Notes under the pieces: model-generated | What the model was told of the DNA's origin: nothing | Database searches by the model: none | What the model saw: only the letters and a program-made list of their open reading frames with translations | Assembly: GCF_049546785.1 (NCBI RefSeq) | Contig: NZ_JBMWAN010000004.1 | Coordinates: 517,426 to 581,425, forward strand | Direction of reading: 5' to 3' | Length of the DNA stretch: 64,000 nucleotides | Source of the DNA: Nitrospira_D sp035465795 | Lineage (GTDB): Bacteria; Nitrospirota; Nitrospiria; Nitrospirales; Nitrospiraceae | Program-made: the position numbers and the translations under genes | Shown here: one piece after another, positions 9,291-17,050 of the stretch | Layout of the letters: every line of letters starts with the position of its first letter | How positions within the stretch are numbered: the first letter of the stretch is position 1

Positions 9291-9404
9291 CCCTACGTTC
9301 CTCTCTCACAACAATCATTGGAGCCTTTCGATTCACCCGATACAGATATCATGCTCCTTCTACCATTCGTCGTTCCATCCCATCCCTCTCTTCCTACTCC
9401 TAAG

Positions 9405-9593
9405 GCTGAAAGAGTGAACAGGTTCGGTGGCAACATCGCAGGACACAGTGCTCAGTAGCAATATCAGATCGCCTGCGACGACATTACGCCGTTTCGGCGC
9501 AGTTTTATAGGAGCAGGCGCCGACTGCCCCGGAGACAGGCTGATCGAGTTCACTTGCATGATATCGCCACCGAACCTGTTCACCCTTTCAGCT
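9405..9593. repeat. 189-bp inverted-repeat element (MITE-like or attenuator)
   Basis: The arm at 9405-9436 begins GCTGAAAGAGTGAACAGG and the arm at 9559-9593 is its reverse complement with about four mismatches. Between them are about 120 bases with a small GCCGTTTCGGC hairpin and no gene. It fills most of the otherwise empty gap 9291-9608 between zwf and the RND pump gene. No target-site duplication is obvious. Confidence 0.65.
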
Positions 9594-9608
9594 GCCCTCT
9601 CCTTCCCC

Positions 9609-12600
9609 TTACACCCATTCCGGCGCATATTCCTTCCCCGCCTCCCTCTCCGCAAACCATCGATACAAGGCCGGCAACACCACCAGCGTGAGGGCGGTCG
9701 ACGTGAACAACCCGCCGATCACCACCGTCGCAAGCGGCCGCTGCACTTCCGCCCCGATCCCCTGGGCGAGCGCCAACGGCAACAGACCCAGCAGGGTCGT
9801 CATCATGGTCATGACGACCGGGCGCAGCCGCAAGCTGCAACCCGTGACGATCGCCTCATCCGTCTGTTTCCCTTCATGGCGCAGCTGATTGATATAGGAC
9901 ACCAGCACGATCCCGTTCCCCACCGCCAGGCCGAACAGTTCGATGAACCCGATCGACGCCGGCACACTTAAGTATTGACCGGAGAGCCAGAGCGACACCA
10001 CGCCGCCGATCAGGGCGAAGGGAAGATTGAGGATGATCAAGGTCGCGTACCGGAGCGAGTGAAACGCCCAGAAGAGCAGGAAGAACACCAGCCCCAGCGT
10101 GATCGGCACGACGATCAACAACCGCGCATTGGCCCGCTCCATGTTCTCGAAGGCCCCGCCCCAGGTCACGCGATACCCTTCCGGTAAGAGAATCTGCGCC
10201 GCCAGCTTCTTCCGCCCTTCATCCACGACGCCGCCGATGTCCCGCCCGACCACGTTGAAGCCGACATAAATGCGCCGCGTGACCTGTTCGCGGCTGATAC
10301 GGAGCGGCCCTTCCCGCATCTCGATCGTGGCAAGCTCGCTCATCGGGATCAGCGCGCCGGACGCCGCCTTGACCCGAATCTCCCCGATAGTCGCGACACT
10401 GTTGCGTTGCGGTTCAGGAAACCGGAGAATCAATTGGAACCGCCGCTCACCTTCGTAGACATGGGTCGCCGGTTTGCCGCCGATGGCGGTAGTGATAATC
10501 TCCTGCACGTCGGCTACGTTGATGCCGAAGCGGGCGATCTTCTGCCGGTCGATATCCACAGTGAGATACGGCTGCCCGGCAATCTGCTCGACTTTGACAT
10601 CTTTGACGCCCTTGATCTGTTGCATCAAGGCGGCAATCTCCTCCGCCTTGTCATGCAACACGTCGAGATCCCCCCCGTAGAGCTTGATCGCGCACTCGGT
10701 CCTGATGCCGGAGATCAGCTCGTCCACCCGCTCCTGAATCGGCTGGCTCATGAGCACGGAGATGCCGGGAATCTCCGCCAGCTTGTTTCTGATGGCATCG
10801 GTCAACTTCGGCTGAGTGGTCGCGGTCTTCCACGTGCTCCGATCCGTGAGGGACACGATCGGGTCGCTCTCATTCGGCTCTTCCGGTCCAAAGGCAATGT
10901 CGGGCCGGCCGATCTTGCTCACGGCCATCCGCACTTCGGGAAACTCCAGCATCGCCTTATGGGCCTGCTTCTCAATCTCGATGGACTCGGGAAGCGACAC
11001 GCTCGGCAGCCGGACGATCTGAGGCGTCAATGCGCCTTCTTCCAGAAGGGGCATGAACTCCCGCCCGACGAACGGTACAAGCGCGAGGCTCCCCACCACG
11101 ATCGCAGTCGAGCCGCCCAGGACGAGCGCACGACGCTGGAGCGCCCATCGCAACACGGGTTCATACCGCTGCTTCATCCAGCGGGTCAGGCGCGTTTCCT
11201 CCGGATGGTCTCCGCGCAGCATGACCGACGCCAGGACGGGCGACAACGTCAGGGTGACCACCACCGAAGCCAGGAGCGCGATCACCAGCGTGTAGGCCAG
11301 CGGCGCGAACATCTTCCCTTCCATGCCGTGAAGGGTCATGAGCGGCAGGAAGACGACGCTGATGATCAAAATGCCGAACAGGATCGGTCGGCCCACTTCC
11401 TTCGTGGCATGGAGGATGACCTCAACCTTGCTTTTCCTCACCTCGCTGTTGTTCTGGGCCAGATGGCGATAGACGTTTTCAACGACGACCAGCGACCCGT
11501 CCGCAATCTCGCCGATCGCAATGGCGAGTCCGCCGAGCGTCATCAGGTTGGCCGAGAGCCCGAACCGTTCCATGACGATAAACGTGACAAGCGGAGTGAC
11601 GATCAAGGTGGCCGTCACGACGATCGCGCTGCGGACGTGGCCCAGGAAGAAAAAGAATACGAACACAACCAGCACGATCCCTTCGATCAAGGCGTCCCGC
11701 ACCGTGTCGATGGCCGCCGTGACCAGTTCGATACGATCGTAGTAGGGCAGGATCTTCGTCCCCGCCGGCAGGATGTGGTTCTGGTGTAGATCCTCCACCT
11801 TGGCCTTGACCGCTTCAACCACCTGGCGCGCGTTGCCGCCACGGATCATGAGGACCGTACCGGTGACGACCTCCCGCTCGCCGTTGAGCACCACCGCGCC
11901 GTGGCGGACCGCGTGTCCGATGCGGACTTCCGCGACATCGCGCACAAACACCGGCGTGCCGCCGGACTCTTTCACGATGATGGATTCGATGTCGGGCAGG
12001 CCCTTGATCAAGCCCAGGCCCCGGACGATCGCGCGCTCGGCATGCCGCTCCAGCACATTGCCGCCGGCATTGGCGTTGTTCTTCGCCACCGCGTCGTAGA
12101 TGTCGTGGAGCGTCAGGTCGAATTTGCGCAGCTTGGCCGGATCGACCAGGACTTGATACTGTTTCACGAAACCGCCCATGCCGTTCACATCGATCACGCC
12201 CGGCACACCCTTAAGCAATGGGCGCAGCACCCAATCCTGGAGCGTGCGCTGGTCGGTCAGCTCCGTTTCGGCGATCTTCGGATCGGTCGTGGTCGCATGG
12301 GGCCCTTCGACGTAGTATTGATAGACCTCGCCCAACCCGGTACTGACGGGGGCCATCACCGGATCGAGCCCCTCCGGCAATCGCTCTTTCGCCGCCATCA
12401 TCCGTTCGAGCACCAACTGGCGCGCAAAGTAGATATCGACGTCGTCGTTGAACACCACCGTAATCTGGGAGAGCGCGAATTTGGAGAGGGAGCGGATTTC
12501 CGCGAGACCCGGCAGGCCGGTCATCTGGAGTTCGAGAGGATAGGTGATGAACCGTTCGACCTCGACCGGCGACAGTCCCGGCGCGTCGGTCAACACCTGC

Positions 12601-12740
12601 ACCTGGATATTCGTCACATCGGGATAGGCGTCGATGGGAATAGACTGAAAGGCGAAGAGGCCGGCGACCGAAAACAGACAGGCCAATCCCAGGACCAGAA
12701 TCCGTTGCCGCAGGGAAAATTCCAGAAGAGACGCAATCAT
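9609..12740 (-). CDS. Heavy-metal efflux RND pump, CzcA/CusA family
   Basis: 1043 residues. The start at 12740 overlaps the stop of the membrane fusion protein gene by four bases (ATGA), so the two are translationally coupled. It has the typical RND layout: TM1, a large periplasmic loop starting at IPIDAYPDVTNIQVQVLTDAPG, TM2-6, a second loop and TM8-12. The charged TM4 motif reads AIAIGEIADGSLVVVENVYRHL, retaining one proton-relay Asp. CusA-type periplasmic methionine triads are not evident and the sequence around LMSQPIQERVDELISGIRTE is closer to CzcA-like pumps, so a divalent ion (Co, Zn, Ni, Cd) is more likely than Cu/Ag, but this is inference. It works with the fusion protein at 12737-14056; no outer-membrane factor gene is adjacent. 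Confidence 0.93.
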   Translation of the reverse strand: MIASLLEFSLRQRILVLGLACLFSVAGLFAFQSIPIDAYPDVTNIQVQVLTDAPGLSPVEVERFITYPLELQMTGLPGLAEIRSLSKFALSQITVVFNDDVDIYFARQLVLERMMAAKERLPEGLDPVMAPVSTGLGEVYQYYVEGPHATTTDPKIAETELTDQRTLQDWVLRPLLKGVPGVIDVNGMGGFVKQYQVLVDPAKLRKFDLTLHDIYDAVAKNNANAGGNVLERHAERAIVRGLGLIKGLPDIESIIVKESGGTPVFVRDVAEVRIGHAVRHGAVVLNGEREVVTGTVLMIRGGNARQVVEAVKAKVEDLHQNHILPAGTKILPYYDRIELVTAAIDTVRDALIEGIVLVVFVFFFFLGHVRSAIVVTATLIVTPLVTFIVMERFGLSANLMTLGGLAIAIGEIADGSLVVVENVYRHLAQNNSEVRKSKVEVILHATKEVGRPILFGILIISVVFLPLMTLHGMEGKMFAPLAYTLVIALLASVVVTLTLSPVLASVMLRGDHPEETRLTRWMKQRYEPVLRWALQRRALVLGGSTAIVVGSLALVPFVGREFMPLLEEGALTPQIVRLPSVSLPESIEIEKQAHKAMLEFPEVRMAVSKIGRPDIAFGPEEPNESDPIVSLTDRSTWKTATTQPKLTDAIRNKLAEIPGISVLMSQPIQERVDELISGIRTECAIKLYGGDLDVLHDKAEEIAALMQQIKGVKDVKVEQIAGQPYLTVDIDRQKIARFGINVADVQEIITTAIGGKPATHVYEGERRFQLILRFPEPQRNSVATIGEIRVKAASGALIPMSELATIEMREGPLRISREQVTRRIYVGFNVVGRDIGGVVDEGRKKLAAQILLPEGYRVTWGGAFENMERANARLLIVVPITLGLVFFLLFWAFHSLRYATLIILNLPFALIGGVVSLWLSGQYLSVPASIGFIELFGLAVGNGIVLVSYINQLRHEGKQTDEAIVTGCSLRLRPVVMTMMTTLLGLLPLALAQGIGAEVQRPLATVVIGGLFTSTALTLVVLPALYRWFAEREAGKEYAPEWV

Positions 12741-14056
12741 GGTGCCGGCTCGATTTTGTGCCGTTCCATCTCGGACTTGAGGACAAAGGAGCCCTTCGTC
12801 ACCACCTGCTCCCTCTCGTTCAGCCCATCTACCACCGTCACTATCTCTCCCTGCTCCGTGCCCAGCGTAACCGTCCGCGCTTCGAATTCGTTCATCCCCC
12901 GCTGCACAAACACCATGTTGCCGGTCGACCCGTTGTGGACGGCTGAGAGCGGGATGGTCAGGGCATCCGGAGTCGGCGCCCCATAGACACGGACTGTCGC
13001 GAACATTTGGGGTTTCAGCAGCCGATCTGGGTTGGGCACCGTCACCCGCAGCCTCATTGTGCGGGTCGCCGGATCGAGCACGTCTCCAATATAGGTGATC
13101 GTTCCCGAAAAGATGGCATGGGGATAGGCGGACACAATGACATCGACCTTCTGATCCTTCCGGATAAATTGCACATCCTTTTCCGGCACGTTGCCAACCA
13201 CCCACACATCTGAAAGATCGGCAACCGTGAACAGCTTCTGCTGGGTTTCGACCACCTCACCTCTCGTGATATTGCGCATGATGACCCGGCCGTCGAACGG
13301 CGCGCGCAGCGGCACGTCGGCCTTGATCGTATGCTCTCGATCCAGCCGCACGACTTCCTCCCGGGGAACGCCGAGCAGTTCCAGGCGGTTCTGCGTCTCG
13401 CGGGCATCGGCCCGCGCCGTCTTCATTTCGGCCTCGCGCCGCTGCAGCTCGGCCAGGCTCACCGCCTTGTGTTCGTGCAAGTCTTTGGCCCGCTCGTACG
13501 CAAGTTCCGCTTCATGCAGCTTGGCCCTGGCCTTCAGATACGCCCCCTCGGCCACACCGAGATCCGTACTGTGGAGCATGGCCAGCAGGGTATCTTTCTT
13601 GACGTCCTGACCGACATCCACATGAACTTTCACCACCCGCCCCCGGATGAGCGTGGTGACTTCAGCCAGTTCATTTTCGTTGGATTGCACGGTGGCGGGA
13701 AACTCCCTCGGCACATGTAGCTGACCGCGGACGACCGGTGCGACCTCAATCGCCGTCCGGGCCAGTTCCTCCGGCGTCAGACGAAGCACCCCCTGTTTCT
13801 CGGTCACTGGAGGCGTCTTGGCATCAGGTGTTTGGTCGGGAGGCCGATCACAGCCCATCAATCCCGCAAACACCAGGGCCGCAAGGAACACAACCCCGGA
13901 TCGTTCGGGACATGTGCCACGTGACACGTTCGAATCAGGACAGGCGCTTTGTATTTCGAACAACGCCCTATCCTTCCCGCCTGTCGAACAGACGGCGAGA
14001 ATGGAGGGGTCGGATTGTTCCAACATCCCACTGGCAGCTCTCAGTCTCTTGATCAT
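12737..14056 (-). CDS. Periplasmic adaptor (membrane fusion protein) of heavy-metal RND pump, CzcB/CusB type
   Basis: 439 residues from an ATG at 14056 with GTGGAG upstream. A lipoprotein signal (FLAALVFAGLMGC, Cys about residue 68) lies well inside, so either the first 45 or so residues are an extension or the true start is a GTG near 13929 that lacks a ribosome site. After the lipid anchor come a barrel-sandwich half (GRVVKVHVDVGQDVKK), a coiled-coil hairpin (about 165-220, Ala/Glu/Arg-rich), the second half (PFDGRVIMRNITRGEVVE) and the beta-barrel and membrane-proximal domains. It links the inner-membrane pump to an outer-membrane channel. No His-rich metal-binding tail is seen. Confidence 0.92.
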   Translation of the reverse strand: MIKRLRAASGMLEQSDPSILAVCSTGGKDRALFEIQSACPDSNVSRGTCPERSGVVFLAALVFAGLMGCDRPPDQTPDAKTPPVTEKQGVLRLTPEELARTAIEVAPVVRGQLHVPREFPATVQSNENELAEVTTLIRGRVVKVHVDVGQDVKKDTLLAMLHSTDLGVAEGAYLKARAKLHEAELAYERAKDLHEHKAVSLAELQRREAEMKTARADARETQNRLELLGVPREEVVRLDREHTIKADVPLRAPFDGRVIMRNITRGEVVETQQKLFTVADLSDVWVVGNVPEKDVQFIRKDQKVDVIVSAYPHAIFSGTITYIGDVLDPATRTMRLRVTVPNPDRLLKPQMFATVRVYGAPTPDALTIPLSAVHNGSTGNMVFVQRGMNEFEARTVTLGTEQGEIVTVVDGLNEREQVVTKGSFVLKSEMERHKIEPAP

Positions 14057-14213
14057 AAGACTCCACTCAAGTATCAGCAGGGAGTATGCCTGAGAAAACC
14101 CTCGATTTCATGGGAGAATTGAACAGGTCAGAGGCGTTTTGCTACGCCACACACAATAGGACCGTGGTGAAATGCGACAGCGGAAACTCCGGCAAACGAA
14201 GAGAGGGGGGAAA

Positions 14214-14870
14214 TCATCGAGAAATATCCGTCGTCCTGACGTTCGGAAGCCGGGAAGTCGCGAAGGTGACCGACATGGCGAGGAGCGCCCCGGCCAAGGC
14301 TGCCGCCATGTCCTTCTGAGCATCCCACTCATCCCCTTGGGTGCCTAGGTACAGGTTCCCCAATTCCGGACTCACGAGGACTGCGACTATCGCCTCAATT
14401 ACTTCAAATAAACCGCTCTGAGCCAGAATCGCGCTAACCGAGAAATAGTAGGACCAGGTCCCCTGCACCCTGGCAACACGCATCAGCAATTCCCGGAATG
14501 GATAGGCCAACAGGCCGCCATAGGCGAAGTGCACCATCCGGTCGAACGGATTCCGGCTCAACGAAAGAATGTCCTTGAGCCAATAGCCGAACGGCACTTC
14601 GGCATAGGTGTAGTGCGCGCCGATGGCGTGTAACGTCAGGAACAGGGCGATCAAGCAATAGGAAAGGCGAGAGAACTGAAAGCGCCGATAGGTCACGATC
14701 AACAGCGTGAGACCGGTCACGGCCAACAGGTTCTCAAGCAGCCAATCTCTCCGGTTGACCGGCTCAATTGCCAGACAGATCCAGAAAAGCCCATACCACA
14801 GGAGCAATCCCTGAACGAGACGCCGGGTTTCCCGCCCTGTCCCGCTCTGGTCTGTCGCCCCACCCTCCAT
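14214..14870 (-). CDS. DUF2238 inner-membrane protein (copy 2 of tandem pair)
   Basis: 218 residues from the ATG at 14870, which starts 10 bases after the stop of the upstream copy. Six or so hydrophobic spans carry the DUF2238 (YjdF-like) signatures LHAIGAHYTYAEVPFG, FDRMVHFAYGGLLAYP, EVIEAIVA and LGTQGDEWDAQKDMAAA. These conserved His, Asp and Glu residues around the membrane face suggest a metal or proton site, but the family's function is unknown to me. It is a clear tandem duplicate of 14881-15519, similar throughout. A longer frame upstream overlaps the previous gene and was rejected. Confidence 0.88.
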   Translation of the reverse strand: MEGGATDQSGTGRETRRLVQGLLLWYGLFWICLAIEPVNRRDWLLENLLAVTGLTLLIVTYRRFQFSRLSYCLIALFLTLHAIGAHYTYAEVPFGYWLKDILSLSRNPFDRMVHFAYGGLLAYPFRELLMRVARVQGTWSYYFSVSAILAQSGLFEVIEAIVAVLVSPELGNLYLGTQGDEWDAQKDMAAALAGALLAMSVTFATSRLPNVRTTDISR

Positions 14871-14880
14871 GTGGTGTGGA

Positions 14881-15519
14881 TTACTCTGAAACCGCCGGTT
14901 CGGCCTGCAGCATCGACTGCGGCCTGCGGAGCCCACGCACAATCGCCAGCACCGTCACGCACAACATGGCCCCATAAAGCGCTGCCGCCATATCCTTCTG
15001 GGCATCCCAGATATCTCCCTGAGAACCGAGATACGTCACCCCCAACTCAGGATGCACCGCACTGGCCACCCAGGATTCGATGATTTCCCACAGGCCGCTC
15101 AATCCCAAAACCGTCATCACCGGCAGATAGTACAGCACCCACCCCCGCGCGTGGGCCAGAAGTCGAAAGGCCTCTTCCATCGGATAAGCCAGGAGAAAAC
15201 CGAAGCTGAAGTGCACGACGCGATCAAAATGATTGCGCCCCAGGTGCAACGCCTGGTCCACCCACGCCCCCAGCGGAACCTGGGCGTAGGTGTAATGGAC
15301 CCCGATGGTATGGAGGCTGAGAAACACGGTGATCAACACATACGAGAGCGGGGACAAGGGCAGCCATCGGTGAGCCGCGATCAATCCGACGACAAGGCAG
15401 GCCGGAAGAATGCTCGCGATGGCCCAAAACTCTGGATCCACCGGGCCATAGGCGGTCCATCCTGACAGAGCCAGATACCAGGCAAAGAGGCCCCACAGCA
15501 GCCACTTGTTACGATCCAT
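14881..15519 (-). CDS. DUF2238 inner-membrane protein (copy 1 of tandem pair)
   Basis: 212 residues. The ATG at 15519 is preceded by AGGAGG at good spacing, so the 34-residue upstream extension is discarded. It has about six membrane spans and the conserved LHTIGVHYTYAQVPLG, FDRVVHFSFGFLLAYP, WEIIESWVA and LGSQGDIWDAQKDMAAA segments of DUF2238. Function is unknown. It forms a two-gene operon with the second copy 10 bases downstream. Retention of both copies with conserved charged residues suggests they might form a heteromer, but nothing in the sequence proves it. Confidence 0.9.
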   Translation of the reverse strand: MDRNKWLLWGLFAWYLALSGWTAYGPVDPEFWAIASILPACLVVGLIAAHRWLPLSPLSYVLITVFLSLHTIGVHYTYAQVPLGAWVDQALHLGRNHFDRVVHFSFGFLLAYPMEEAFRLLAHARGWVLYYLPVMTVLGLSGLWEIIESWVASAVHPELGVTYLGSQGDIWDAQKDMAAALYGAMLCVTVLAIVRGLRRPQSMLQAEPAVSE

Positions 15520-15931
15520 CGCGTGCCTCCTGACGCAGCGCGGAATGCAGTGAAATTTAGTTGAGCAAAATATGAGATTGAAATGCCTGTTCACTGTACA
15601 AGGGAACCGCCTATCGTTCAAGCAGTCGACCCGTGTGGAAATCCGGGATCACGAAGATTGGAGGCCTCCTCGCGAGCCCCAGATTACAGCCCACTTCTCA
15701 AGAAAGCTCTCTCATATGCTGTCGCGCTTTGCATCAGTCCCCTGTCAGAGGTGAGGACTTCTGCCCACAGCCCTGAGAGAGGCTGCCCCGGAGACCGTCA
15801 TCGTTCCCCCATAACCTCATGCGCTGCCGAATTCCTCCTAAAGAACTGGGCCAAGGCTACGAGGGCATAGGGCTTGCGTGTGACTCGGATGTGGACATGA
15901 ACAACTCGGTGATCGTTGGAAGGTGGATGTC
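15520..15931. other. Intergenic region between divergent genes
   Basis: About 410 bases between divergently transcribed genes (DUF2238 pair on minus, zinc-ribbon protein on plus), so it should hold both promoters. It includes a somewhat AT-richer stretch around 15555-15590. No RNA gene or repeat seen. Confidence 0.4.
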
Positions 15932-16246
15932 ATGGCATTGGAAGTTGGAATCGTACAATCTATGTCTCAGTCGGATGAGGTTTCCGGAGGCCCCCCAGCA
16001 GGAACGCGCCCGCTGCTTCCCGTCTGTTGTGTCTGCGAACTTGTCGGCGATGAAATCAGCGCTGTTCCCAGGCACATATCCTGGGTCCCGCTGAAAACCT
16101 ATCGAAAGACCCACAAGACAAACTCCACGGATTGTCTCTTCACCCACACCTATTGTCCCGCCTGTCTTGGACAGGCTCGCGAAAAAATGTTGCAGTTCTT
16201 CAGGTCGCAAGAAAACCAGGGGCACCGCTCAGGGCCAAATCCCTGA
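15932..16246 (+). CDS. Small zinc-ribbon-like protein
   Basis: 104 residues from the ATG at 15932, which has GGAAGGTGG eight bases upstream; ATGs at 15923 and 15962 are alternatives. Cys pairs LPVCCVCELVGDE and THTYCPACLGQAREKMLQFF look like a four-Cys zinc site, and the WVPLKTYRKTHKTNSTDCLFTHTYCP block recalls the many small response-regulator-associated zinc-ribbon proteins of Nitrospira. Role unknown, possibly protein or nucleic-acid binding. It stands about 100 bases before mlaC on the same strand. Confidence 0.65.
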   Translation: MALEVGIVQSMSQSDEVSGGPPAGTRPLLPVCCVCELVGDEISAVPRHISWVPLKTYRKTHKTNSTDCLFTHTYCPACLGQAREKMLQFFRSQENQGHRSGPNP

Positions 16247-16345
16247 CTGCATTTAGCTGATAGGATGGGGCTGTCCGATTTCACATGACCGGACATAGCC
16301 TGACATCGTCCGGAGCGAACAGCTCACAAAAGAGGTCGCGACTCG

Positions 16346-17014
16346 ATGCCACCAGCGGTTCCTGAAGCGGATCGCAATTGCTCTCGCATCCCGCGGGCGA
16401 CGGTTGCTTTGCTTTGCCTGCTCCTCGCGTCGGCCTATGCCCTCGCGTTCGGCGCCACGATCCAACCCACGGAGGCCCCCACCGAAGTCGTCAGGGCGAC
16501 CCTTACTGAGGTATTCCGCATCCTGGAGGATCCCAAGCTGAAGGATCCCGCCAAGCTCATGCCGCGCCGCCGTCTGCTGGAAGAGGTGATCGCGGCCCGC
16601 TTTGACTATGCCGAAATGTCGAAACGTGCGCTGGCCGCCCACTGGGCCCCCTTGTCAAACGACCAACGGGCGGAATTTGTGGAGCTCTTCAAAGCCTTTC
16701 TATCAGACCGGTATGCGGGGAAAATCGAGGGCTATTCAGGGGAAAAGGTGGCGTATCTGAGCGAACGGCTTGAAGGCCCGTACGCGGAAGTCCGCACCAA
16801 ACTCGTCTCCAGCAAAGTCGAGATCCCGATGGATTACCGGCTGATCAACAAGGCCGGCCGGTGGTATGCCTACGATATCATCGCCGACGGCGTCAGCCTG
16901 GTAAAAAACTACCGCAGCCAGTTCGACAAGATCATCCGGTCCGACTCCTACGAAGAACTTGTCACGCGTTTGCATAACCGGACCATGGTCGAGGAGAAGA
17001 AGGAGAAGAAGTAA
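16346..17014 (+). CDS. mlaC: MlaC-like periplasmic phospholipid-binding protein (Ttg2D family)
   Basis: 222 residues. A hydrophobic N-terminal segment (about 18-37, ending ALAFGAT) is the export signal. The mature protein matches the MlaC/Ttg2D pattern: RATLTEVFRILEDPKLKDPAK, RRRLLEEVIAARFDYAEMSKRAL, HWAPLSNDQRAEFVELFKAFL, then a beta region VEIPMDYRLINKAGRWYAYDI and DGVSLVKNYRSQF. MlaC shuttles phospholipids between the outer-membrane Mla complex and the inner-membrane MlaFEDB transporter. None of mlaA, B, D, E or F is in this window, so it is an orphan here. The end is basic and Glu-rich (VEEKKEKK). It is convergent with the SNF2 gene, with 36 bases between the stops. Confidence 0.9.
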   Translation: MPPAVPEADRNCSRIPRATVALLCLLLASAYALAFGATIQPTEAPTEVVRATLTEVFRILEDPKLKDPAKLMPRRRLLEEVIAARFDYAEMSKRALAAHWAPLSNDQRAEFVELFKAFLSDRYAGKIEGYSGEKVAYLSERLEGPYAEVRTKLVSSKVEIPMDYRLINKAGRWYAYDIIADGVSLVKNYRSQFDKIIRSDSYEELVTRLHNRTMVEEKKEKK

Positions 17015-17050
17015 CCCGCGCGGTCAACGGTCTCATGGGGCCACGCCGGC

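Noticed and set aside
7845..9458. 537-codon frame on the plus strand
   Set aside because: Antisense to zwf, which carries clear motifs on the minus strand; only its 3' end touches the inverted-repeat element.
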